This document shows positions 1-5,328 of a stretch of DNA of 5,506 nucleotides, piece by piece. Below the pieces are notes generated by a model, which ran no database searches, had not been told where the DNA came from, and worked only from the letters and a program-made list of their open reading frames with translations. This DNA is from an uncultured cyanobacterium (GTDB lineage Bacteria > Cyanobacteriota > Cyanobacteriia > PCC-6307 > Cyanobiaceae). The DNA is taken from positions 1 through 5,506 of the forward strand of contig CAIYSK010000272.1 in NCBI GenBank assembly GCA_903928835.1, written 5' to 3'. The stretch's first letter is position 1. The number at the start of each line of letters is the position of its first letter. The translations under genes were made by a program, and so were the position numbers.

Positions 1-109
1 CTGCCACCCCACCATGACACCGTGGGGCACCCTGCCACATCAATGATTGGCACACACCCAGCCACCCTGTCAACCTGGCACACCCCTGCCACCCTGGCAC
101 CCCCTGCCA
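1..109. repeat. Degenerate TGCCA/TGGCA alternating repeat
   Basis: The pentamer TGCCA occurs at 2, 33, 87 and 105, and its reverse complement TGGCA at 48, 76 and 95. One-base variants TGACA (15) and TGTCA (68) also occur, mostly separated by runs of C and CAC. The alternation makes small inverted repeats, for example TGCCA-CCC-TGGCA at 87-99. By hand count the 109-110 bases contain about 54 C and 19 G, and only one CpG (near 21) before base 109, whereas the genes that follow are full of CpG. The stretch looks like a degraded minisatellite, not bacterial coding or promoter DNA. The repeat itself is seen directly; its eukaryotic character is inference. It is cut by the left window edge. Confidence 0.6.
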
Positions 110-1330
110 CGAAGGCCCAAGACCTGGGAGCAGCTGCGCAGCAGCTGGAGGTTGCCGGCGGCCGCTGCTTTGGCGAGCGATCCGGATGCCATCGCTTGCG
201 AGATTGAACCCCCTGGGGAGGCGATTGTGCTCACCGGGGCCTCCGGTTTTCTTGGGGCCTATCTGCTAGCTGGCCAACTGGAGCGCTGGCCCCAGCTGCA
301 GGTGCGCTGCCTGGTGCGGGCCCAGGACGGCCCAACGGGGCTGGAGCGGATCAAGGCCAACCTGGGCCATTACGGCCTCTGGCAGGAGGCTTGGGCCAGC
401 CGGTTGGTGGCGGTGCCGGGGGACTTGGCCCAGCCCCGGTTTGGGCTTTCTGAGCTGGCCTTTGCAAACTTGGCCAGGGGGCTGGGGGGCATCCTCCACA
501 ACGGCGCCCAGCTCAGCCAGATGGCGTCCTACGGCCAGCTCGAAGCGGCCAATGTGGGCGGCACCCACACGGTGCTGGAGCTGGCGGTCCATGGGGATGC
601 GCCCAGGCCCGTCCCGATCCAGTTGATTTCCAGCGTGGCGGCCTTCGAGGCGGCGGCCTACCGCAACCACATCGTGCTCGAAAGCGACGACGTTTCCGAG
701 TGGCGCGGCATCCATGTGGGCTACTCCCAAACCAAATGGGTGAGCGAGCGCCTGGTGTTGGCGGCGGGAGCAGCTGGCCTGCCGGTGAGCGTGTATCGGC
801 CCCCCCTGATTGGCGGCCATTCGCGCACGGGGATGTGGCATCAGGACGATCTGCTGCAGCGGCTGTTGCAGGGCTGTCTGGCCCTCGGTATGGCTCCGGA
901 TCTGCCCTGGGAGCTGGATCTGGTGCCCGTCGACTACGTGGCGGATGCCGTGACGGCCTTGGCCTGGATGCCCCAGGCGGTGGGGATGAACTACCACCTG
1001 CAGCACCCCCAACCGATGTTGCTGGCCGATCTGCTCAACCAATTGATCGCCTACGGGGCTCCGCTGCAGCTGGTGCCGATGCGGCGCTGGATCGAGGCGA
1101 TCGCTGCCGATCCCGCCAATCCGCTCCATGGGATCCGGGCCTTCTTCATGAGGCGCTGGGGCGAGGAGCAGCTCACCTATCCCGAACTCAACCAGGCGGG
1201 GGTTCGGGCCCGGCCGAGTTGCGCTGCCACCACCGAGGCCTTGGCGGCCCTGGGGGTGCGCTGCCCCGGTTTTGATGCCTTGGTCGGTCCCTATGGCCGC
1301 AGCCTGCTCACCGGCGTCGCTGCTTCGTGA
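47..1330 (+). CDS. Thioester-reductase-domain protein (extended SDR fold), N-terminus uncertain
   Basis: The protein resembles the reductase (TR/R) domains that use NAD(P)H to release an acyl group from a carrier-protein thioester as an aldehyde, or further to an alcohol. Numbered from the TTG at 47, the Rossmann nucleotide-binding motif GASGFLG is at residues 64-70, followed by the family-typical HNGAQLSQ segment (about 151-158). The catalytic serine region ISS is at 194-196, and YSQTK supplies the YxxxK pair Tyr226/Lys230. A substrate-side C-terminal domain follows with YRPPLIGG and DLVPVDYVADA. The reductase part is complete. The start is not secure: an in-frame stop lies at 44-46, the first ~22 residues are translated repeat, and the only other ATG/GTG/TTG starts before the Rossmann motif are TTG at 152 and 170, neither with well-spaced ribosome-binding bases. 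The native protein could be longer (for example carrying an adenylation or carrier domain) and cut at about 110. Its stop overlaps the next start. It could instead act on a free acyl-CoA or sugar substrate; the thioester assignment rests on overall resemblance. Confidence 0.82.
   Translation: MAHTQPPCQPGTPLPPWHPLPRRPKTWEQLRSSWRLPAAAALASDPDAIACEIEPPGEAIVLTGASGFLGAYLLAGQLERWPQLQVRCLVRAQDGPTGLERIKANLGHYGLWQEAWASRLVAVPGDLAQPRFGLSELAFANLARGLGGILHNGAQLSQMASYGQLEAANVGGTHTVLELAVHGDAPRPVPIQLISSVAAFEAAAYRNHIVLESDDVSEWRGIHVGYSQTKWVSERLVLAAGAAGLPVSVYRPPLIGGHSRTGMWHQDDLLQRLLQGCLALGMAPDLPWELDLVPVDYVADAVTALAWMPQAVGMNYHLQHPQPMLLADLLNQLIAYGAPLQLVPMRRWIEAIAADPANPLHGIRAFFMRRWGEEQLTYPELNQAGVRARPSCAATTEALAALGVRCPGFDALVGPYGRSLLTGVAAS
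1327..1330 (+). promoter_or_regulatory. GTGA stop/start overlap (translational coupling)
   Basis: The TGA stop of the thioester reductase (1328-1330) shares bases with the GTG start of the glycosyltransferase (1327-1329). No Shine-Dalgarno-like purine run is visible in the ~25 bases upstream, so ribosomes probably re-initiate after terminating. This supports one mRNA for the two genes. Confidence 0.65.
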
Positions 1331-2652
1331 TTGGGCTGGGGACAGGGATTGGCCTAGGGCCTGGGATTGCCCAAGGGCTGGAAGGAGCACTGCTCGCCAC
1401 CTGGCTGCTGCAGTTGGGGCTCACCCTGCGCTTTGCCGCCGTGGCTCGTCGCCGGCTCCAGCAGCGGCCGGCCTTGGCCTCTCCGGCGCCCGCGGCCGAG
1501 GTGGTGCTCTGCCTGCGCGGCGTGGACCCGAGCTTGGGCGCGGCCTTGGCGGCCCTGGGGGCCCAGGCCTATCCGGGCCCTTGGCGCCTGCTGGTGGTGG
1601 TGGATTCCCTCGAGGATCCCAGCTGGGTGGTGGCGGAGCAGCGCCTGGGCCAGCTGGAGGCCCTGGGGCAGGCAAGTTGGCAGGGGGTTCGGATGATCCC
1701 GCTGGCGGCTCGGCCGCAAGCGGGGTCGCTCAAAAGCGCATCCCTGCGCCAGGCCTTTGGGGTGTTGCATCCCAGTACCGAGCTGGTGGCCCTGGTGGAT
1801 GCCGATGCGGTGGTGGCTCCCGGGTGGCTGGCGGCGTTGGCGGCGGGCTGCGGCCAGGCTGGGGTGGGGGCTGTCTCGGGCAACCGATGGTATGAACCAG
1901 CCCAGGGTGATTGTCCAGGCAGTGGCCCCGGCATGGTGCGGGCGATTTGGAATGGGGGTGCCCTGGTTTTGATGACGGTGCTGGGTATCCCCTGGGGCGG
2001 TTCGCTGGCGATCCGGCGCGAGTTGATTGAGCCCAGCGGTTGGCGCCAGGTGCTGGCCACCAGCTTCTGCGAAGACACGGCCCTGCCCGGGCCCCTAGCA
2101 ACCGTGGGCTTCACCTATCAATTTCGGCCCGAGTTGATCGCCCTCGACCGCGACAATTCGATTTGCCTCAGGCCCCTCACCCGCTGGATTGCCCGCCAGC
2201 TGCTCACGGCCCGGCTGCACCATCGGGCCTGGCCCCTGGTGGCCCTGCATGGTCTGGGCAGCCTGGTGCTGCTGCTGGCCTGCCTGGCGGAGCTGCTGGT
2301 GTTGTTGCTCCATGGCCAGCTGCCCGCGGCCAGCGGCCTTGGGGCGGCCCTACTGCTCTATGAATTCGGCTGTGTGGGCTTGCTGCTCTGGATTGGGCAG
2401 GTGGCCGGCCGGGCTTTGGCCGCGCTGGGTCCGGGCCGTGGAGCCGCAAGTGACGTAGGGCCCAGGGATGGTCCCACCGGCCTTGCCTCGGCCTGGCGCC
2501 TCTTGCGTTGGTTGCCGCTCACCCAGCTGGTGTACGGCATCGCCACGGTGCGGGCCGCTTTGGCCCGGCGGGTGGAGTGGCGCGGCGTGGTGTACGAGGT
2601 GCGGAGCGGCGGGGTGGCGCGTCTCAGCCGCCCTGCTCCATCAGGCGCTTGA
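1327..2652 (+). CDS. Membrane-anchored family 2 glycosyltransferase (ceramide-glucosyltransferase/HpnI-like style)
   Basis: The 441-residue protein has the GT-A layout of inverting family 2 glycosyltransferases, which move a sugar from a nucleotide-sugar at the cytoplasmic face of the membrane. A hydrophobic anchor is at about 18-34. The nucleotide-binding core follows, with LVVVDS near 96 and the metal-binding DAD at Asp158/Asp160 within VDADAVVAPGW. The GGSLAIRR acceptor loop is at 224-231, and the ED pair Glu249/Asp250, the likely catalytic base, sits in SFCEDTAL. The usual (Q/R)xxRW motif is imperfect: RW is at 286-287 but the arginine is one residue too far (Arg282-xxx-RW). Two C-terminal membrane helices are at about 303-328 and 337-357, a further hydrophobic stretch at about 395-412, and the tail carries the common WRG..Y signature (Trp418-Arg-Gly). 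This favours a lipid acceptor over a soluble one. The sugar and acceptor cannot be told. It is coupled to the thioester reductase upstream, and its last 29 bases overlap the convergent SRPBCC gene. Confidence 0.8.
   Translation: MIGLGTGIGLGPGIAQGLEGALLATWLLQLGLTLRFAAVARRRLQQRPALASPAPAAEVVLCLRGVDPSLGAALAALGAQAYPGPWRLLVVVDSLEDPSWVVAEQRLGQLEALGQASWQGVRMIPLAARPQAGSLKSASLRQAFGVLHPSTELVALVDADAVVAPGWLAALAAGCGQAGVGAVSGNRWYEPAQGDCPGSGPGMVRAIWNGGALVLMTVLGIPWGGSLAIRRELIEPSGWRQVLATSFCEDTALPGPLATVGFTYQFRPELIALDRDNSICLRPLTRWIARQLLTARLHHRAWPLVALHGLGSLVLLLACLAELLVLLLHGQLPAASGLGAALLLYEFGCVGLLLWIGQVAGRALAALGPGRGAASDVGPRDGPTGLASAWRLLRWLPLTQLVYGIATVRAALARRVEWRGVVYEVRSGGVARLSRPAPSGA
2624..2652. other. Convergent 3' overlap of two genes
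   Basis: The glycosyltransferase (stop 2650-2652, plus strand) and the SRPBCC gene (stop at 2626-2624, minus strand) run 29 bases into each other. No intergenic terminator fits between them. An imperfect GC-rich stem pairs 2603-2612 with 2628-2639 (10 pairs, two-base bulge, 15-base loop) across this overlap, but no T-run follows on either strand. Confidence 0.7.
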
Positions 2653-3220
2653 GGATGGCCATCGATTGGAGCAGGTTGGCTTCGCTGAGCTCGAAATAGA
2701 GGGGGCGAATCACGCTGGGCACCGCAGGATCCATCAGGATCGTGTGGCGCAACAACACCCCGCCAGCCACGGGAGTGATGATCCAGCTGCCCTTGAGTTG
2801 GCGGATCTGCTCGCTGCTGATCAGGCTGTAGCTGAGCTGGCGCGGCGGGCTTTCGCGCAGGGCCAGGATGGCGGTGACGCGCAGGCCAAAGGTGTAGGGG
2901 GCTTGGTAGGTCTGGCGAAGCACCAGGTTGGCGCCATTACGACTCAAGACCTGGGCTTCTTTGATATCGGGCATCACGCCCGCCATGGCGCCGTAGTTGG
3001 TGAGCACCTGCCACGCCTTTTTGGAAGTGGCCGCTACAAAGACCGTGGCCAGGTAGCTCCCCTGGCGGCCTTGGAGCCTGGGTTGACTGGTCGTAGCGCT
3101 TTTGGGGGGTGGGTTGGTTAGGGGCGCAGCCTGGGCCAGGTCGGGCGGAACGGGTGCCCCCAGCCAGGCAGCTAAAATCAGCACCGTTGCCGTTAGCGGC
3201 CGGGGCAAGGCAGGGTGCAA
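2624..3220 (-). CDS. Secreted SRPBCC (START/cyclase-like fold) protein
   Basis: From the TTG at 3220-3218 the product has 198 residues. Residues 1-31 form a Sec-type signal peptide: a short charged start with Arg7, a hydrophobic core at about 9-22, and an Ala29-Gln-Ala31 cleavage site. A Pro/Ser/Thr-rich linker (about 32-50) precedes an SRPBCC hydrophobic-ligand-binding domain running to the end. That domain includes the family-typical opening strand with AWQVLTNYGAMAGVMPDI, and a C-terminal long helix ending LKRLMEQ. These folds bind or transport lipids and other hydrophobic ligands; some are cyclases, but no catalytic set is recognisable here. The start was chosen because GGAG lies 7 bases upstream of this TTG, or 4 bases from the adjacent TTG at 3223, and because it gives a clean signal peptide. 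The reading frame is open to 3448, but that extension runs antisense to the hydrolase and looks non-coding. GTG at 3184 would remove the signal peptide. Export to the periplasm is an inference from the leader. Confidence 0.78.
   Translation of the reverse strand: MHPALPRPLTATVLILAAWLGAPVPPDLAQAAPLTNPPPKSATTSQPRLQGRQGSYLATVFVAATSKKAWQVLTNYGAMAGVMPDIKEAQVLSRNGANLVLRQTYQAPYTFGLRVTAILALRESPPRQLSYSLISSEQIRQLKGSWIITPVAGGVLLRHTILMDPAVPSVIRPLYFELSEANLLQSMAILKRLMEQGG
3173..3178 (+). promoter_or_regulatory. Possible -10 element for the hydrolase-P450 pair
   Basis: TAAAAT matches the bacterial -10 consensus at five of six positions and lies 36 bases before the GTG at 3215. It is the clearest AT-rich hexamer near that start, and it falls inside the signal-peptide codons of the opposing gene. 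I see no matching -35 at the proper spacing, so this is a weak candidate based on composition only. Confidence 0.25.
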
Positions 3221-3223
3221 CAA
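3215..3223. other. Overlapping divergent start codons
   Basis: The plus-strand GTG (3215-3217) is directly followed by CAACAA (3218-3223), which on the minus strand reads TTG TTG, the two candidate starts of the SRPBCC gene. The two 5' ends therefore overlap by 6 to 9 bases and no intergenic promoter region exists. Each gene must be transcribed from a promoter inside the other's coding sequence. Confidence 0.55.
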
Positions 3224-4447
3224 GCGGCTCCGGTAGGGCAGGAAGAAGGTTACGAACAGCGCAAGCAGATTCGCCGCAGGCTGTACTTTCTCAGCGGTTT
3301 TGATCCGCGGGGAGCCGCGTTCTATTATCGCCTGTTTGCAGGCCAACTGCAGACCTATGCATCGCGGCAAGGTCGCGAGCTCCAGATTGGCCGCCGCCGA
3401 GGGCAACCGGATCCCCTGCTGAGTGCCTGGCAGGTGCAGGAGTGCCAATCAGGGCTTCCGGCTGGATCGCTACCCCTGGAGGTGTGCTTCCTCCACTGGG
3501 ATGACATCGCCCGCCAGAACTGGCCCAAGAACCCCCTGCGCCTGATTTGGGATGGGGTGGGGATTTACGGCTGGTATGTGCTCGGCGGCGGGTTGCTGCG
3601 GATTGGTGGCTTGGCCCCCGCCGTGGCCTTGGGAGGCCTGTGGCCGCTGTTGTTTTTTGGTTTTTGGCTGGTGCTGACCCTCACAGCAGCTACAGGGGTG
3701 GCGACCTGGCTGCAGCCCTTGGGGGGGCTGGCTGTTGGCGCTGCGGTCGGGGGGGTGATGGGTTTGGCGATGGGTGGGGTTGTAGCGATGGCGCTGGCGG
3801 CGCTTGGCTGGAAGCTGGCCGAGCGGCTGGGGGTGGTGTGGCTGTACCGCTCGATTCGCTTCACCCACCGGCTGGGCCAGGCGCGAGATGCAGGGCTGCG
3901 CCAGCGGCTTGGGGCTCTGGCTGGGCGAATTCTGGCCCTGGAGGAGCAGAACCCCGCTGCCGAGGTGTTGCTGGTGGGCCACAGTTCAGGCAGTTTCGTG
4001 ATGGCGATGCTGGCGGCCCAGTTGCGCCGGGAGCCCGCCTGGGGGCAAAGCGGCCTCGATCAGCGCTTGCGGTTGCTCAGCCTGGGCCAAAACCTGGCCA
4101 ATTTGGCGGTGCATCGCCAGGCCACGGGGTTCCATGCCGATTTGCAGTTGCTGGCCCAGGAGCCGCGCCTGCCCTGGCTGGATGTCACCTCGGGGGATGA
4201 TTTCCTTTGCTTTGCAGGCGTCGATCCCTATGCCAGTTGTGGGTTGCCTTGCCAGGGGGAGAGCTATCCCGTGCTGCGTTTGATTCCCCTGGCCCAGCGC
4301 CAACAGCTCAGCAATTGGTGGGCCCTGGCGAGCCATCAATTTGATCTGCATTTTGAATACCTGCGTACAGCTGAATCTGCCCAAGCTGGAGGGTTTGATT
4401 TCTATGCCTTGCTGCTGGAGTGCCATCCAGAGGAGATCAGGCCTTGA
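3215..4447 (+). CDS. Alpha/beta-hydrolase-like protein with a two-helix membrane insertion
   Basis: The 410-residue protein probably hydrolyses or transfers an ester or acyl group at the membrane; the substrate is unknown. A first strand and oxyanion-type loop, LYFLSGFDPRG, is at 23-33. The nucleophile elbow GHSSG is at 255-259 with Ser257 as the likely nucleophile, after the strand AEVLLV. Candidate acid residues are Asp323 and Asp328/329 in WLDVTSGDDFLCFAGVDP, and the candidate catalytic histidine is His379 (or His374) in HQFDLHFEYL. Between the first strand and the elbow lie two hydrophobic segments, about 134-158 and 170-194; the second is a glycine zipper. The GTG at 3215 is the only ATG/GTG/TTG start after the in-frame TAG at 3194-3196 and before the conserved strand; AAGG at 3207-3210 is a modest ribosome-binding match. 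The first ~18 residues are polar. The stop overlaps the P450 start, so the two are probably co-transcribed. I recognise the SGFDPRG/LHFEYL pattern as an uncharacterised bacterial hydrolase-like family but cannot name it. Confidence 0.75.
   Translation: MQQAAPVGQEEGYEQRKQIRRRLYFLSGFDPRGAAFYYRLFAGQLQTYASRQGRELQIGRRRGQPDPLLSAWQVQECQSGLPAGSLPLEVCFLHWDDIARQNWPKNPLRLIWDGVGIYGWYVLGGGLLRIGGLAPAVALGGLWPLLFFGFWLVLTLTAATGVATWLQPLGGLAVGAAVGGVMGLAMGGVVAMALAALGWKLAERLGVVWLYRSIRFTHRLGQARDAGLRQRLGALAGRILALEEQNPAAEVLLVGHSSGSFVMAMLAAQLRREPAWGQSGLDQRLRLLSLGQNLANLAVHRQATGFHADLQLLAQEPRLPWLDVTSGDDFLCFAGVDPYASCGLPCQGESYPVLRLIPLAQRQQLSNWWALASHQFDLHFEYLRTAESAQAGGFDFYALLLECHPEEIRP
3228..3231 (-). promoter_or_regulatory. 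Ribosome-binding bases deciding the SRPBCC start
   Basis: On the minus strand these bases read GGAG. They lie 7 bases before the TTG at 3220 and 4 before the TTG at 3223. Normal spacing favours the 3220 start. Confidence 0.45.
4431..4435 (+). promoter_or_regulatory. Ribosome-binding site for the P450
   Basis: AGGAG lies 8 bases before the TTG at 4444, inside the last codons of the hydrolase. It fixes the P450 start at TTG 4444, whose TTGA overlaps the hydrolase stop TGA (4445-4447). An in-frame GTG at 4420 would precede this site and is less likely. Confidence 0.6.
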
Positions 4448-5328
4448 ACACTGATCAACAACCTGTTCGCCCAAAATTGGTGCCCTATGCGCCCCATTTT
4501 TTGCTCCGACTTCGTAGCGGCTTGAGGTCGTGGCTGAATTTGTTGAGCGAATGGGACTACCAGATTCCCATCGGCTCGGTGAGATTTTTGGGCCTGAATT
4601 TGTTTCTGGTGAATGAGCCGGCGGCCGTGAAGCGAATGCTGGTGGACGAGGTGGACCATTATCCCAAGCACCCGTTGACCCTGTGGATCCTGGAGCCATT
4701 GATTGGCCGGGCGATTTTCTCGGTGAATGGCCCTGAATGGGCCCGGCAGCGGCGCCTGATGGATCAGGCCTTCCAGGTTGCGCAGCTGCGCAAGGTGTTC
4801 CCGCAGATGGGAGGGGCTGTCACGGCCATGCTGGCCCGCCTGGATGCTGCGGCCGCTGGTTCTGCAGGGGAAACCTCTGCAGGTCTAACAACGGTAGACA
4901 TCGACCAGGAGATGACCCTGGTGACAGCCGATGTGATCGTGCGCACGATCCTCTCGCGGCCCCTAGAGGCCGCTGAGGCTGGGGAGCTGTTTGAGGCGTT
5001 TTCCCGCTACCAGCGCCGGGCCGGCCAAGCCCTGATGCTGCGTTTTTTGCGGCTGCCCGAGCCGTGGCTTCAGCGCTATCTCGCCCACCATGCCGGCAAG
5101 ATCCGCCGTTGGATCGAAGCTGCCATTGACCAGCGCCGGGCCGATCAAGATGGGTCGCCCGAAGATGGGCCCCAGGATCTGTTGCAGGCCCTGATCGAGG
5201 CGCAAGACCCAGAAACCGGCAGCAGCTTCAGCACAGCAGAATTGCTTGATCAGGTGTGCTTTTTGTTTCTGGCGGGCCATGAAACCTCCGCCAGTGCCTT
5301 GGCGATGGCAGCACAGCAGGTGCTTTAG
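4444..5328 (+). CDS. Cytochrome P450, truncated after the I helix
   Basis: This is the N-terminal two-thirds of a P450 mono-oxygenase, which would use heme and O2 to oxidise a hydrophobic substrate. From TTG 4444 it gives 294 residues, against about 400-470 for the family. Visible elements are the N-terminal beta region (IPIGSVRFLGLNLFLVNEP), the helix-C WxxxR that contacts a heme propionate (Trp99/Arg103 in GPEWARQRR), and the helix-I oxygen-activation motif AGHET (277-281). The K-helix ExxR, the PERF-like segment and the heme-ligand cysteine loop are all absent, so the product as written cannot hold heme normally. P450-like sequence ends around residue 286-289 (5302-5310). The last residues (AAQQVL) and the TAG at 5326 do not continue the helix as expected, and this is where GC content falls sharply. 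The gene is probably cut by a chimeric junction rather than decayed, since no internal frameshift is seen. It is the distal gene of the hydrolase pair. The CYP family is not assignable from this fragment. Confidence 0.85.
   Translation: MNTDQQPVRPKLVPYAPHFLLRLRSGLRSWLNLLSEWDYQIPIGSVRFLGLNLFLVNEPAAVKRMLVDEVDHYPKHPLTLWILEPLIGRAIFSVNGPEWARQRRLMDQAFQVAQLRKVFPQMGGAVTAMLARLDAAAAGSAGETSAGLTTVDIDQEMTLVTADVIVRTILSRPLEAAEAGELFEAFSRYQRRAGQALMLRFLRLPEPWLQRYLAHHAGKIRRWIEAAIDQRRADQDGSPEDGPQDLLQALIEAQDPETGSSFSTAELLDQVCFLFLAGHETSASALAMAAQQVL
4861..4883 (+). repeat. Short 8-base direct repeat in a P450 linker
   Basis: TCTGCAGG occurs at 4861-4868 and 4876-4883, a 15-base period that gives the peptide repeat SAG-ET-SAG at the end of an alanine-rich linker. 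The same bases can pair as an inverted repeat around AAA (8 of 9 pairs, 4862-4882). It looks like a small in-frame expansion and leaves the reading frame intact. Confidence 0.4.
4935..4950. repeat. Perfect 16-base palindrome in the P450 gene
   Basis: GATCGTGCGCACGATC is identical to its reverse complement. It encodes part of DVIVRTIL in the P450, so it may be incidental to coding in GC-rich DNA. No second copy was seen in the window. Confidence 0.5.

Noticed and set aside
1..109. CRISPR array or transposon end at the left edge
   Set aside because: Repeat units are only about 5 bases, irregularly spaced and in both orientations; no constant-length repeats and spacers and no transposase are present.
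1097..1104. One HIP1 octamer GCGATCGC, a cyanobacterial hallmark repeat
   Set aside because: A single copy in about 5 kb of GC-rich DNA is not far from chance, so it is only weak support for a cyanobacterial origin.
266..1390. Long minus-strand open frame (374 codons) opposite the thioester reductase
   Set aside because: Composition is Gln/His/Pro/Arg-rich with no recognisable motif; it is the antisense shadow of a well-supported gene in GC-rich DNA.
2603..2639. Rho-independent terminator between the convergent genes
   Set aside because: The stem is bulged, has a 15-base loop, and no T-run follows on either strand.
2468..3121. 217-codon plus-strand frame opposite the SRPBCC gene
   Set aside because: Antisense shadow without recognisable motifs; the minus-strand frame encodes a coherent signal peptide and SRPBCC fold.
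3221..3448. 76-codon upstream extension of the SRPBCC gene
   Set aside because: It runs antisense to the conserved start of the hydrolase, has no domain, and would bury the signal peptide inside the protein; TTG at 3220 has better ribosome-binding bases.
5313..5322. CAG/GTGCTT at the P450 break as a eukaryotic 5' splice site
   Set aside because: It resembles a splice donor, but the gene is the distal member of a bacterial-style overlapping pair and no acceptor or continuing exon is visible; a chance match at a join is more likely.
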